A stretch of 38,495 nt of DNA from Streptomyces bobili (GTDB lineage Bacteria > Actinomycetota > Actinomycetes > Streptomycetales > Streptomycetaceae), in assembly GCF_002154575.1 (NCBI RefSeq), contig NZ_MUBA01000168.1, positions 1 to 38,495 on the forward strand. Reading direction: 5' to 3'. The notes beneath the pieces were generated by a model. That model was given only the letters and a program-made list of their open reading frames with translations, ran no database searches and was not told the DNA's origin. How positions within the stretch are numbered: the first letter of the stretch is position 1; each line of letters starts with the position of its first letter. The position numbers and the translations under genes were made by a program. This document shows, piece after piece, positions 16,522-24,532 of this stretch.

Positions 16522-17100
16522 GTGACCGTCAACATGACCAAGGGTCAGGCCATCAGTCTGCAGAAGGCCGACGGAGGCAGCCTGACCGCGGTGCGCATGG
16601 GTCTCGGCTGGCAGGCTGCCCCGCGGCGCGGCCTGTTCGGCTCCCGCACCCGGGAGATCGACCTCGATGCCTCCGCGGTTCTCTTCGCGGACAAGCAGCC
16701 TGTCGACGTCGTCTTCTTCCGCCACCTGGTGAGCGACGACGGCTCAGTCCGTCACACCGGCGACAACCTGGTCGGCGGCGTGGGCCAGGGCGGCGACGAC
16801 GAGGCGATCCTGGTCGACCTGTCCCGCGTCCCGGTCCACATCGACCAGATCGTCTTCACGGTGAACTCCTTCACCGGCCAGACCTTCCAGGAGGTGCAGA
16901 ACGCCTTCTGCCGCCTGGTCGACGAGACCAACGGCCAGGAGCTGGCGCGCTACACGCTGGCGGGCGGCGGCGCCTACACGGCACAGATCATGGCCAAGGT
17001 GCACCGGGTGGGCGCGGGCTGGAACATGACCGCCCTCGGCGCTCCCGCCAACGGCCGTACGTTCCAGGACCTGATGCCGGCGATCCTGCCCGCGCTCTAG
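16522..17100 (+). CDS. terD: TerD-family protein (calcium-binding stress protein)
   Basis: A 192-residue TerD domain. The N-terminus (MTVNMTKGQAISLQK) and core GWQ...REIDLDASAVLF match the family. The acidic Ca-binding signature is RHTGDNLVGGVGQGGDDEAILVDLSRVP, read in two parts, and TFQEVQNAFCRLVD follows. TerD proteins bind calcium and occur in tellurium-resistance and general stress modules; their biochemical activity is not settled. The GTG at 16522 was chosen because GAGGGG lies upstream, and an ATG four codons later is the alternative. The insert RRGLFGSRT (about residues 35-43) lengthens the loop after the first strands. Transcription probably starts at the damage-type promoter 60 bp upstream and may continue into the next gene. 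Confidence 0.92.
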   Translation: MTVNMTKGQAISLQKADGGSLTAVRMGLGWQAAPRRGLFGSRTREIDLDASAVLFADKQPVDVVFFRHLVSDDGSVRHTGDNLVGGVGQGGDDEAILVDLSRVPVHIDQIVFTVNSFTGQTFQEVQNAFCRLVDETNGQELARYTLAGGGAYTAQIMAKVHRVGAGWNMTALGAPANGRTFQDLMPAILPAL

Positions 17101-17107
17101 GGTTTTT

Positions 17108-17251
17108 CGTTCGGGTCAGGCCGGAGCAGGGAGCGGGGTCTGGTGCCGTGCGTCGCAAGGCGGAGGACGGAGTCAGGGCGGAGCCCTGGGGACCGACGAC
17201 AACGCGGCGAGGTGCGGTGCCAGGGCCCGCGAGCCCGGTCTGACCCGAACG
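17108..17251 (+). other. 144-nt long imperfect hairpin between terD and the TerD/FtsK-like gene
   Basis: The outer arms are CGTTCGGGTCAG (17108-17119) and CTGACCCGAACG (17240-17251), perfect over 12 bp, extended by a G-T pair and CCGG/CCGG (17121-17124 and 17235-17238). GCGGG (17133-17137) pairs with CCCGC (17226-17230). The middle arms 17140-17156 and 17207-17223 pair over 16 of 17 positions if G-U pairs are allowed. An apical stem CAGGG-CGGAG-CCCTG (17174-17188) closes the structure. The G-U pairs work only in the + strand transcript; on the minus strand they become A-C mismatches. This favours an RNA element in the terD transcript, though a decayed MITE-like palindrome is also possible. 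Confidence 0.6.
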
Positions 17252-17326
17252 AGAGGCCCTAAGACCGGCCGGGCCGGGCGAGCGGCACACGACAACACGA
17301 CACGCGACGCAGGGGGACCACAGGCG

Positions 17327-19360
17327 ATGACGGCCGAGCTGGTGCGGGGCCAGAACCACCCGCTCTCCGAAGCCCGCCTAGAGATCAGGGTCTCGGCCGG
17401 CACCCCGGTCGTGGCGGCTGCCACCCTCAGCGACGAGAGCGGCAGGATCCACGGCGTGGAATGGGTGGCCCACCCGGGCGCACCCACTCTGCCCGGTGTC
17501 GAGGTCTCCCGGCAGGCGGCAGCCGACCATCGCCTCGCGGTGGACCTGGACGCCGTCGCGGAGACCGTGCACCGTGTCAGTGTCCTGCTCGCCCTGCCCA
17601 CCGGTGTGGGCGGACCGGTCGACTTCGGCTCCCTCGCGGCTCCGGTCGTCGCCGTGACCGGCCTCGACGGCACCGAGGTGGCCGGCTTCACCCTGACCGG
17701 CCTCGGTCCCGAATCGGCCGTCGTCGCCCTGGAGCTGTACCGGCGCCAGGGCGCCTGGAAGGTCCGCGCGATCGGTCAGGGGTACGCGGGCGGCCTGGCC
17801 GACCTCCTCGCCGACCAGGGCCTTGCCCAGGCCCATCAGCTCGCGTCCGCCATCAACGAGGCCGTGGCCCAGGGCGTGGCCCGCTCGGTACCCGCCCCAC
17901 CGTCGCGTACGGCCGACGGCGACCGCTCCCGCCAGACGACCGCCTCCGCCCTCGGCCCCGACCAGGCGGCATCCCCGTACGGCGGACAGGGCGCCCAGAC
18001 TGCCTCCGACCCGTACCAGGGATCCCAGGGCAACCAGGTCCCGCAGGGTGCCGCAGACGCCGTGGCGAGCTATCCGACGGGACCCGCGGACCCCTCGGCC
18101 ACCACCCAGCCGGGCACTCCCGCGGCGTCCGGCACCGGCGGCCCTGTCGACTACAGCCATCCGCGCCGGCGGAACACCGCCCCTGCGCCCCCGCCCGCCG
18201 CGCCGCCGGCCGAGCCCGGCCGGCCCGCGCAGCCGGTCGCCGGTGACGCCACCGGCTGGTCGATGGAGGAGCGGCTCTACAACCAGGTCTGGGGCATGTT
18301 CGAGGACCTGGCGCGCAGCACGGCCGCGTACCGCAGTGCCGTCGACTTCGCCGACACGCGGATGGACAGGGAACTCGACGAGGTCCTCTCCGACCCGCGC
18401 AGCCGGATCGGCGGTCAGGGCGACGCGGCCCGCGAGTCCGCTCGCGCCAAGCACGCCCAGCTCGTCGACCAGGCGCGGCAGGTCCTGGACCGGGACCTCG
18501 CCCAGCTCGCCGCCGAGGCCGACGTCGTCGAGCCGGCCCTGCCGCCGGCCTACGCGCGCTGGGACAACCCGACCTGGCACGCCTACCGCGTCCCCATGGA
18601 GATGCCCATGGCCCTGCGGCTGGGCGACCTCCACCTGCCCGAGAGCGACCGGCTGCGCATCCCCATGCTCATCCGGCTCCCGCTGGAGCGTGGTCTGTGG
18701 ATCGACAGCGGGCGGACCGGGTCGCCCGACGGCTCGTTCCTCGACTCCCACGAGCTGCGCCGTCTCGCGCTCGACTCGGCCGTCGCGCACACGGCCCGGC
18801 TGCTGGCGGTCCATCCGGCCGACGAGTTCACGGTGCATGTCCTCGACCCGGCCGGTTCGGGTGCGCAGGCGTTCGCCCCGCTGGTGCACAGCGGCGTGCT
18901 CACGGCGCCGCCCGCCGTGGGCGCGGCCGGTGTGGCGGACATCCTGACCCGGCTCACCGAGCACGTCGACCTGGTGCAGATGGCGGTGCGTGGCGGTGCC
19001 GCCGACTCCCTCCCACCCGACTTCGACACGGCCCACCAGCTCTTGGTCGTCAACGACTTCCCGCACGGTTTCGACGACCGTGCCGTGACCCGGCTCCGCT
19101 ACCTCGCGGACGAGGGCCCGGCCGTAGGCGTCCACCTGATGCTGGTCGCCGACCGTGAGGACGCCGCCGGTTACGGTCCGTTGCTGGACCCGCTGTGGCG
19201 CGGGCTGATGCGCCTCACTCCGGTGCCGGAGGACCACCTCGCCGATCCCTGGGTCGGGCACGCCTGGACCTACGAGCCGGCCCTGCTGCCGCCGGGCAGC
19301 CAGGTGCTCCAGCAGGTCCTCGCGCAGGTCGCCGAGGCTCGCCGCCTGTGGCGGAAGTGA
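17327..19360 (+). CDS. Fusion of a TerD-like domain with an FtsK/SpoIIIE-like domain lacking ATPase motifs
   Basis: A 677-residue protein. Residues 1-150 form a TerD-like beta domain (LVRGQNHPLSEARLEIRVSA at the start, then AVVALELYRRQGAWKVRAIGQGY). Residues 185-310 are a Pro/Gln/Gly/Ala-rich, probably disordered linker. Residues 312-400 are helical and charged, likely a coiled coil. Residues 425-677 resemble the FtsK-like ATPase domain of actinobacterial proteins: LRLGDLHLP, RLLAVHPADEFTVHVLDPAGSGAQ, and LADEGPAVGVHLMLVADRED. The Walker A site is replaced by SGRTGSPDGS (461-470) and the Walker B acidic pair by VVNDF (574-578), so it is probably a non-catalytic or scaffold form. It follows terD on the same strand. 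The exact role is unknown; I infer a Ter-type stress complex. Confidence 0.75.
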   Translation: MTAELVRGQNHPLSEARLEIRVSAGTPVVAAATLSDESGRIHGVEWVAHPGAPTLPGVEVSRQAAADHRLAVDLDAVAETVHRVSVLLALPTGVGGPVDFGSLAAPVVAVTGLDGTEVAGFTLTGLGPESAVVALELYRRQGAWKVRAIGQGYAGGLADLLADQGLAQAHQLASAINEAVAQGVARSVPAPPSRTADGDRSRQTTASALGPDQAASPYGGQGAQTASDPYQGSQGNQVPQGAADAVASYPTGPADPSATTQPGTPAASGTGGPVDYSHPRRRNTAPAPPPAAPPAEPGRPAQPVAGDATGWSMEERLYNQVWGMFEDLARSTAAYRSAVDFADTRMDRELDEVLSDPRSRIGGQGDAARESARAKHAQLVDQARQVLDRDLAQLAAEADVVEPALPPAYARWDNPTWHAYRVPMEMPMALRLGDLHLPESDRLRIPMLIRLPLERGLWIDSGRTGSPDGSFLDSHELRRLALDSAVAHTARLLAVHPADEFTVHVLDPAGSGAQAFAPLVHSGVLTAPPAVGAAGVADILTRLTEHVDLVQMAVRGGAADSLPPDFDTAHQLLVVNDFPHGFDDRAVTRLRYLADEGPAVGVHLMLVADREDAAGYGPLLDPLWRGLMRLTPVPEDHLADPWVGHAWTYEPALLPPGSQVLQQVLAQVAEARRLWRK

Positions 19361-19389
19361 TCCGGTTCTGTCTTTCGCCAAGTAACCGT

Positions 19390-19463
19390 AAAGGTCCGCT
19401 GACCAGGTAACTTGACCTTTCTTTTGCCGATCACTTTACCTTTCCTTGGTGATTGGGTACTGT
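19390..19463 (+). promoter_or_regulatory. Promoter region of the terC riboswitch transcript
   Basis: TACTGT at 19458-19463 is a -10-like box 7 nt before 19471, where the first riboswitch stem begins. Upstream is an inverted repeat, AAAGGTC (19390-19396) and GACCTTT (19414-19420), and an AT-rich stretch that contrasts with the local GC content. TTGACC at 19412-19417 could be a -35 box for a second start using TACCTT (19437-19442). Confidence 0.45.
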
Positions 19464-19470
19464 TTTCCCC

Positions 19471-19600
19471 ACGGAGGGGAGTACTCCCTATCTGCTGCGG
19501 CGTACCCGTCAATACGGATCAGGCCTGATCCCGGGGCGTCGGCCCGTGTGGACCCGCGCGCATGCCGTGCGCCGGGACCCGGGGTGGAAGAGACCTCCGG
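19471..19600 (+). ncRNA. Manganese riboswitch (yybP-ykoY / mntP type) in the terC leader
   Basis: The closing stem pairs CGGAGG (19472-19477) with CCTCCG (19594-19599). Inside it are the conserved GGGGAGTA (19476-19483), CCGTCAATACGG in the next arm, a variable GC-rich stem, and the second conserved loop followed by GGAAGAGACC just before the closing strand. This order matches the yybP-ykoY class, which binds Mn2+ between two docked loops and is usually found before TerC/Alx, MntP and P-type ATPase genes. The leader continues for another 50 nt to the GTG of terC, with GGAGG at 19640-19644. Whether control is by termination or by masking the ribosome-binding site cannot be read from the sequence. 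Confidence 0.82.
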
Positions 19601-19651
19601 CAGCGCGACGACGCTGATCACCTGCCGTTACGTACTGCCGGAGGCGCAGCA

Positions 19652-20683
19652 GTGGATGTTTCCCTGACCTTGTGGGTCCTGACCATCGTGGGCTTGAGTG
19701 CCCTGATCGCGATCGACTTCTTCATCGGCCGCAAGCCGCATGACGTGTCGATCAAGGAAGCCGGTATCTGGACCGTCGTCTGGATCGCCCTGGCCGGCCT
19801 GTTCGGGCTCGGCCTGTTCCTCTTCGGCGGGGGCGAGCCCGCCGGAGAGTTCTTCGCGGGCTTCATCACCGAGAAGTCGCTCAGTGTCGACAACCTCTTC
19901 GTCTTCGTCCTGATCATGGCGAAGTTCGCCGTCCCCTCGCAGTACCAGCAGCGGGTCCTGCTCGTCGGCGTGCTCATAGCCCTGGTCCTGAGGGCGATCT
20001 TCATCGCCGCGGGCGCCGCGATCCTGGCCAGCTTCGCCTGGGTGTTCTACCTGTTCGGCGCCTTCCTCATCTGGACCGCCTGGAAGCTCATCCAGGAGGC
20101 CAGGGCCGACCAGGAGGACGAGGAGTTCGAGGAGAACAAGCTGCTCAAGGCCGCCGAGCGCAGGTTCGGGGTCGCCGACCGCTACCACGGCACCAAGCTG
20201 TGGATCGAGCAGAACGGCAAGCGCGTCATGACGCCGATGCTGGTCGTGATGCTCGCGATCGGCTCCACCGACGTGCTCTTCGCCCTCGACTCGATCCCCG
20301 CGATCTTCGGCCTGACGCAGGATCCCTACATCGTGTTCACGGCCAACGCCTTCGCGCTGATGGGCCTCAGGCAGCTGTACTTCCTCATCGGCGGCCTGCT
20401 GAGGAAGCTGGTCCACCTCAGCTACGGCCTGTCGATCATCCTCGGCTTCATCGGCGTGAAGCTGGTGCTGCACGCGCTGCACGAGTCCGGGGTCCACGTC
20501 CCCGAGATCAGCATCCCGGTCTCGCTCGGTGTCATCTGCGCCGTCCTGATCGTCACCACGATCACCAGCCTGTGGGCCTCGAAGAGGCAGGCGGCGGCCG
20601 AGCAGGTGGCGGCCGAGAAGACGGGGGCCGAGAAGACCGGGACCGGCAGCGAAGGCTCTCCGAAGGACAGCATCGACGTCTGA
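19652..20683 (+). CDS. terC: TerC/Alx-family manganese exporter-like membrane protein
   Basis: A 343-residue polytopic protein with about nine membrane helices. The family signatures are present: GFITEKSLSVDNLFVFVLIM with the acidic Asp-Asn pair in the membrane, a second acidic motif IGSTDVLFALDSIPAIFG, and FALMGLRQLYFLIGGLL. A charged cytoplasmic loop (RADQEDEEFEENKLLKAAERR) separates the halves. The C-terminal 30 residues are Ala/Glu/Lys repeats (AEQVAAEKTGAEKTG). TerC/Alx proteins export Mn2+, in some species to metallate secreted enzymes. The GTG at 19652 is set by GGAGG 7 nt upstream. The riboswitch upstream supports the manganese role, and a strong hairpin ends the unit at 20715-20749. 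Confidence 0.92.
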   Translation: MDVSLTLWVLTIVGLSALIAIDFFIGRKPHDVSIKEAGIWTVVWIALAGLFGLGLFLFGGGEPAGEFFAGFITEKSLSVDNLFVFVLIMAKFAVPSQYQQRVLLVGVLIALVLRAIFIAAGAAILASFAWVFYLFGAFLIWTAWKLIQEARADQEDEEFEENKLLKAAERRFGVADRYHGTKLWIEQNGKRVMTPMLVVMLAIGSTDVLFALDSIPAIFGLTQDPYIVFTANAFALMGLRQLYFLIGGLLRKLVHLSYGLSIILGFIGVKLVLHALHESGVHVPEISIPVSLGVICAVLIVTTITSLWASKRQAAAEQVAAEKTGAEKTGTGSEGSPKDSIDV

Positions 20684-20714
20684 CCGCGGAGCACGCGGGG
20701 ACGACAGACAGCTT

Positions 20715-20749
20715 GGAGCGGTGCCCGGCGATTCGCCGGGCACCGCTCC
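20715..20749 (+). terminator. Strong hairpin terminator after terC
   Basis: Perfect 16-bp arms, GGAGCGGTGCCCGGCG (20715-20730) and its complement (20734-20749), with a 3-nt loop ATT. There is no T-tract, as is usual for Streptomyces terminators. It separates terC from chaA. Confidence 0.85.
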
Positions 20750-20761
20750 GGGCGCTCGCGC

Positions 20762-20787
20762 AGTCCGCTGGCGTAGTCCGCTGGCGT
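20762..20787. repeat. Two exact tandem copies of a 13-bp unit
   Basis: AGTCCGCTGGCGT occurs at 20762-20774 and 20775-20787, followed by a broken third AGTCC. It lies between the terC terminator and the chaA start. Confidence 0.7.
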
Positions 20788-20853
20788 AGTCCCCTCTGGT
20801 CCACCCGCGTCGACCGAAATGCACGGTCCGTACCGCTCTGCGACGATCACTGC

Positions 20854-21954
20854 ATGATCGCTCGGCTCAGGTCGCACACGATCCGCTGGACGTCCGTCGT
20901 GCCCGCGCTCGCCGTCGTCCTGCTGATCCTGACCTGGGGCCGTGACCTCGCTCCGGTGGTCGTCGCCGTGATCACGGTCATCCTGGCCGGAGCCGTCCTG
21001 GCGGCCGTGCACCATGCCGAGGTCGTCGCCCACCGCGTCGGCGAGCCCTTCGGCTCCCTGGTGCTCGCGGTGGCCGTGACGATCATCGAGGTGGCGCTGA
21101 TCGTCACCCTGATGGCGGACGGCGGTGACAAGGGCTCGACCCTCGCCAGGGACACGGTCTTCGCGGCCGTGATGATCACCTGCAACGGCATCGTCGGCCT
21201 GTGCCTCCTGGTCGCCTCCCTGCGCCACGGCACGGCGATCTTCAACCCCGAGGGCACCGGCGCCGCCCTGGCGACCGTCGCGACGCTGGCCACCCTCAGC
21301 CTGGTCCTGCCGACCTTCACCACCAGCAAACCGGGACCGGAGTTCTCCACCGTCCAGCTCACCTTCGCCGCCCTGTCCTCACTGATCCTCTACGGCCTGT
21401 TCGTGGCGACCCAGACCGTCCGGCACCGCGACTACTTCCTGCCGGTCCCCCGCGAGGGTGACGTGATCATCGGGGACGACCACGCCGCCGTACCCTCCTC
21501 ACGGACCGCGGTGATCAGCCTGAGCCTGCTCGGCCTTGCCCTGATCGGCGTGGTGGGGCTCGCCAAAGGGGTCTCGCCCACGATCGAGGATGGCGTGGAG
21601 GCCGCCGGGCTGCCCCATGCCGTCGTCGGAGTGATCATCGCGCTGCTCGTGCTGCTCCCCGAGACCATCGCTGCGCTGCGCTCCGCCCGCCGCGACCGGG
21701 TGCAGACCAGCCTCAACCTCGCGCACGGCTCCGCGATGGCCAGCATCGGCCTGACCATCCCGGCCGTCGCCCTGGCTTCGCTCTGGCTCTCCGGCCCACT
21801 CGTCCTAGGCCTCGGCCCCACCCACATGGTGCTGCTCGCGCTCACTGTCGTCGTCAGCTCCCTGACCGTCGTACCGGGACGGGCCACGCCTCTCCAGGGC
21901 GGCGTGCATCTGGTGCTGTTGGCGGCGTATCTGGAGCTGGCGATCAATCCGTAG
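20854..21954 (+). CDS. chaA: Calcium/proton antiporter (ChaA, CaCA superfamily)
   Basis: A 366-residue protein with about eleven membrane helices in two related halves. Each half carries the acidic alpha-repeat of cation exchangers: GSLVLAVAVTIIEVALIVTLM (first) and ALLVLLPETIAALRSARRDR then SLNLAHGSAMASIGLTIPAVA (second). It exchanges Ca2+, and in some species Na+ or K+, for protons. The ATG at 20854 has no good ribosome-binding site. The last 11 bp overlap the end of the convergent MHS transporter gene. Sitting next to TerC and TerD, a Ca-binding family, it may belong to a divalent-cation homeostasis neighbourhood. Confidence 0.9.
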   Translation: MIARLRSHTIRWTSVVPALAVVLLILTWGRDLAPVVVAVITVILAGAVLAAVHHAEVVAHRVGEPFGSLVLAVAVTIIEVALIVTLMADGGDKGSTLARDTVFAAVMITCNGIVGLCLLVASLRHGTAIFNPEGTGAALATVATLATLSLVLPTFTTSKPGPEFSTVQLTFAALSSLILYGLFVATQTVRHRDYFLPVPREGDVIIGDDHAAVPSSRTAVISLSLLGLALIGVVGLAKGVSPTIEDGVEAAGLPHAVVGVIIALLVLLPETIAALRSARRDRVQTSLNLAHGSAMASIGLTIPAVALASLWLSGPLVLGLGPTHMVLLALTVVVSSLTVVPGRATPLQGGVHLVLLAAYLELAINP

Positions 21955-23287
21955 CGGCCAGGCCCCCGGCCCCGGCTTCGGTACCCGCCGTCGGCGCCGG
22001 CCGCGCCGCCGGCCGGGTCTCCGGCAACAGGGCGAAGCAGCCGAGGCTGAGCAGCGCGATGCCCGTCAGATAGGCACCCACTCCCCAGGGGACGCGCCCC
22101 GAGTGCTCGGCGAGTGCCGTCGCCGCGAGGGGCGTGAGCGCGCCGCCGAGGACCCCGCCGAGGTTGTAGCCGACCGCCGCCCCCGTGCAGCGGATCCTCG
22201 GCTCGTACAGTTCCGGCAGGTAGGCGGCGATGACGGCGAACATGGTGACGAACGCGAGCATGGCACCGAGGAAGCCCAGGAACATCGGCAGCGGCTCGCC
22301 CGTGCCCAGGAGGGCGACCAGGGGGAACATCCACAGCGCGGCGGCGGCGCAGCCGGCCAGGCACAACGGCCGCCGCCCGTAACGGTCGCCGAGCAGAGCC
22401 GCCACGGGGGTCAGCGCGCCCTTCACCACCACCGCGGCCATGATGCACGTCAGCATGACGGTACGGCTCACCCCGAGCCGTTCCGTCGCGTAGGCCAGCG
22501 ACCAGGTCGTCACGGCGTAGAAGATCGCGTACCCGACGGCGAGTCCGCCGGCGGTCAGCAGGACGAGCCGCCAGTGGGAGCGGACCACCTCGACGAGCGG
22601 CACGCGCGCGGGGGCCTCGATCTCCAGGAACCGCGGGCTCTCGGGCAGCGACGACCTCAGCCACAGCCCGAGCACCGCCAGCACCCCCGCCGCCCAGAAG
22701 GGCACCCGCCAGCCCCACTGCGTGAACTGTGCCTCGGTCAGCGTCGCGGACAGCGCCAGCACGACCCCGTTGGCGAGCAGGAAACCCACCGCCGGCCCGA
22801 TCTGCGGAAAGCTCGACCACAGCCCGCGCCGCTCGGCGGGCGCGTGCTCCGCCGTCAGCAGCACCGCGCCGCCCCACTCCCCGCCGAGTCCCAGCCCTTG
22901 CAGGAACCGCAGCACGAGCAGCAGCACGGGAGCCGCCACCCCGATCGAGCCGTACGTCGGCACGCATCCGACCGCGACCGTCGAGGCGCCCGTCAGCAGC
23001 AGGGAGACGACGAGGACCGGCCGGCGTCCGCGCCGGTCCCCGATGTGACCGAAGAGCACCGACCCCAGCGGCCGGGCCACGAAGCCCACCCCGAACGTCG
23101 CGAAGGCCGCCAGCGTTCCCGCCAGGGGCGAGAACGTCGGGAAGAACAGCGGTCCCAGGACGAGCGCGGCGGCCGTCCCGTAGACGAAGAAGTCGTAGAA
23201 CTCGATGGCCGTCCCGGCGAGCGAGGCGGCCGCGAGCCGCGGCATGGAGGGCGTCTGTGCGTTGCTTACGGTGTGTACGTCGTGCAT
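21944..23287 (-). CDS. MHS-family MFS transporter (metabolite:H+ symporter)
   Basis: A 447-residue protein with twelve predicted helices. MHS signatures are present: GTAIEFYDFFVYGTAAALV at helix 1, GHIGDRRGRRPVLV (motif A), FLQGLGLGGEWGGAVLLTAEHAP, and AAYLPELYEPRIRCTGAAVGYNLG. Relatives move dicarboxylates, aromatic acids, shikimate or osmolytes with protons. The specific substrate is unknown; aroQ and a peptidase gene lie nearby but that is not informative. It begins at the ATG at 23287 and overlaps chaA tail to tail. Confidence 0.88.
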   Translation of the reverse strand: MHDVHTVSNAQTPSMPRLAAASLAGTAIEFYDFFVYGTAAALVLGPLFFPTFSPLAGTLAAFATFGVGFVARPLGSVLFGHIGDRRGRRPVLVVSLLLTGASTVAVGCVPTYGSIGVAAPVLLLVLRFLQGLGLGGEWGGAVLLTAEHAPAERRGLWSSFPQIGPAVGFLLANGVVLALSATLTEAQFTQWGWRVPFWAAGVLAVLGLWLRSSLPESPRFLEIEAPARVPLVEVVRSHWRLVLLTAGGLAVGYAIFYAVTTWSLAYATERLGVSRTVMLTCIMAAVVVKGALTPVAALLGDRYGRRPLCLAGCAAAALWMFPLVALLGTGEPLPMFLGFLGAMLAFVTMFAVIAAYLPELYEPRIRCTGAAVGYNLGGVLGGALTPLAATALAEHSGRVPWGVGAYLTGIALLSLGCFALLPETRPAARPAPTAGTEAGAGGLAATD

Positions 23288-23356
23288 GCCGCGTCAACTA
23301 CCCACCGTGACCGGGCGTTACGGGGGCGCACGGTGTCGCGACGCGTGTCGCGGGGC

Positions 23357-24403
23357 TCAGTAGGTGACGGTGATGCGCCGTTCCGGGCCGTCGACGCGGA
23401 TAGTCCCGCCGTAGGGGAGGACGAGTTGCGGGTCCGTGTGACCGAAGTCCACGTCGAAGACCGCGAGGGTGTCGGGCGCATAGGTCTCGAGCGCGCTCAG
23501 AACGGCCTCGCGCTGCTCGACGGCGTACCGGGCGGCGTCCGCGGCGCTGTTGGGCTGCTCGAAGGACCAGGTCTTGGCACGGCCCATCAGCAATGCGGAG
23601 AACCGCTGGAGGAGGCCGCGCTCGCCCATGCTGCGCAGGGTCCGGAAGACCTCCGTGCCGCTGGGCATTTCCTCCGAGGTCTCCAGGAACAGCACGCCGC
23701 CGTCGTACACCGACAGGTCGTGGGAGACCTCGCGGTCGGCCATCAGGAGCCCGGCGAGGATCTCCAGGCAGCCGCCCCAGCCGCGGCCCTCGGCCACCCG
23801 GTCGGCGTTGTGCCAGATCCAGCCGGTGCCCGGCCGGGTCTCCGGTTCCGAGGCGAAGGTCGCCGGTTCGGCCCAGTCGCGGTTGATGTCGTTCCAGCGC
23901 TCGGCGGGCCGTAGTTCGTAGGAGCCAGAGGTGAACAGGGCCGCCCGCAGGGACTCCGCGGTCAGCGGGTCCATGGCCACCGGCCGCCCGAGCTGGACCA
24001 TCACGGTGGCGCCGTGATAGCCGACGATTCCGGTGCTGTACAAGAACGCGAGCAGGTTGGTGTTGTCGCTCATCCCGAAGAACGGCTTCGGGTTGGCCCG
24101 GATCAACTCGCGGTCCAGCAGCGGCAGGACGGTGATCTGGTCGTCGCCGCCGATCGACGCGATGACCGCCTTGACGTCGGGGTCGGCGAAGGCCGCGTGG
24201 ATGTCGTCGGCCCGCTCCTGGGGCGTCGCGCCCATCTTGCGGGTCGTCGGGTACTCGACCGGCTCCAGGCCGAACTCCTCGCGCAGCCGTTCCAGGCCCA
24301 GCTCGTGGGGGACCGGGAAGAGGCCCGGGAGGCCGGCGCCCGGCGAGAGGACGGCGATGCGGTCACCGGGCGAGGGCTTGGGAGGATACGACGGAGTGAT
24401 CAT
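23357..24403 (-). CDS. Peptidase family S66 (LD-carboxypeptidase / MccF-like)
   Basis: A 348-residue serine peptidase. The nucleophile is Ser112 in FFGMSDNTNLL, the acidic partner is in LFLETSEEMPSG, and the histidine is in VDFGHTDPQLVLP. The N-terminal region DRIAVLSPGAGLPGLFP is typical. LD-carboxypeptidases trim muropeptides in cell-wall recycling, while MccF relatives cleave the toxic nucleotide antibiotic microcin C. The longer family type seen here (PATFASEPETRPGTGWIWHN insert, read in parts) is closer to the MccF-like branch. The ATG at 24403 follows a TAGCCT box by 6 nt, so the transcript may be leaderless. Confidence 0.88.
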   Translation of the reverse strand: MITPSYPPKPSPGDRIAVLSPGAGLPGLFPVPHELGLERLREEFGLEPVEYPTTRKMGATPQERADDIHAAFADPDVKAVIASIGGDDQITVLPLLDRELIRANPKPFFGMSDNTNLLAFLYSTGIVGYHGATVMVQLGRPVAMDPLTAESLRAALFTSGSYELRPAERWNDINRDWAEPATFASEPETRPGTGWIWHNADRVAEGRGWGGCLEILAGLLMADREVSHDLSVYDGGVLFLETSEEMPSGTEVFRTLRSMGERGLLQRFSALLMGRAKTWSFEQPNSAADAARYAVEQREAVLSALETYAPDTLAVFDVDFGHTDPQLVLPYGGTIRVDGPERRITVTY

Positions 24404-24532
24404 GTCAAGAGGCTAGGGCTTTAGGCCCCGCTGTTTCACCTGATAAAAACCGGCTCCGACGCGCCGTGATAGACCGGGTCCGAGCAGCGGTCCGACGGGC
24501 CGCCCCACGCCGAACGGACCGGAGGAAACCCC

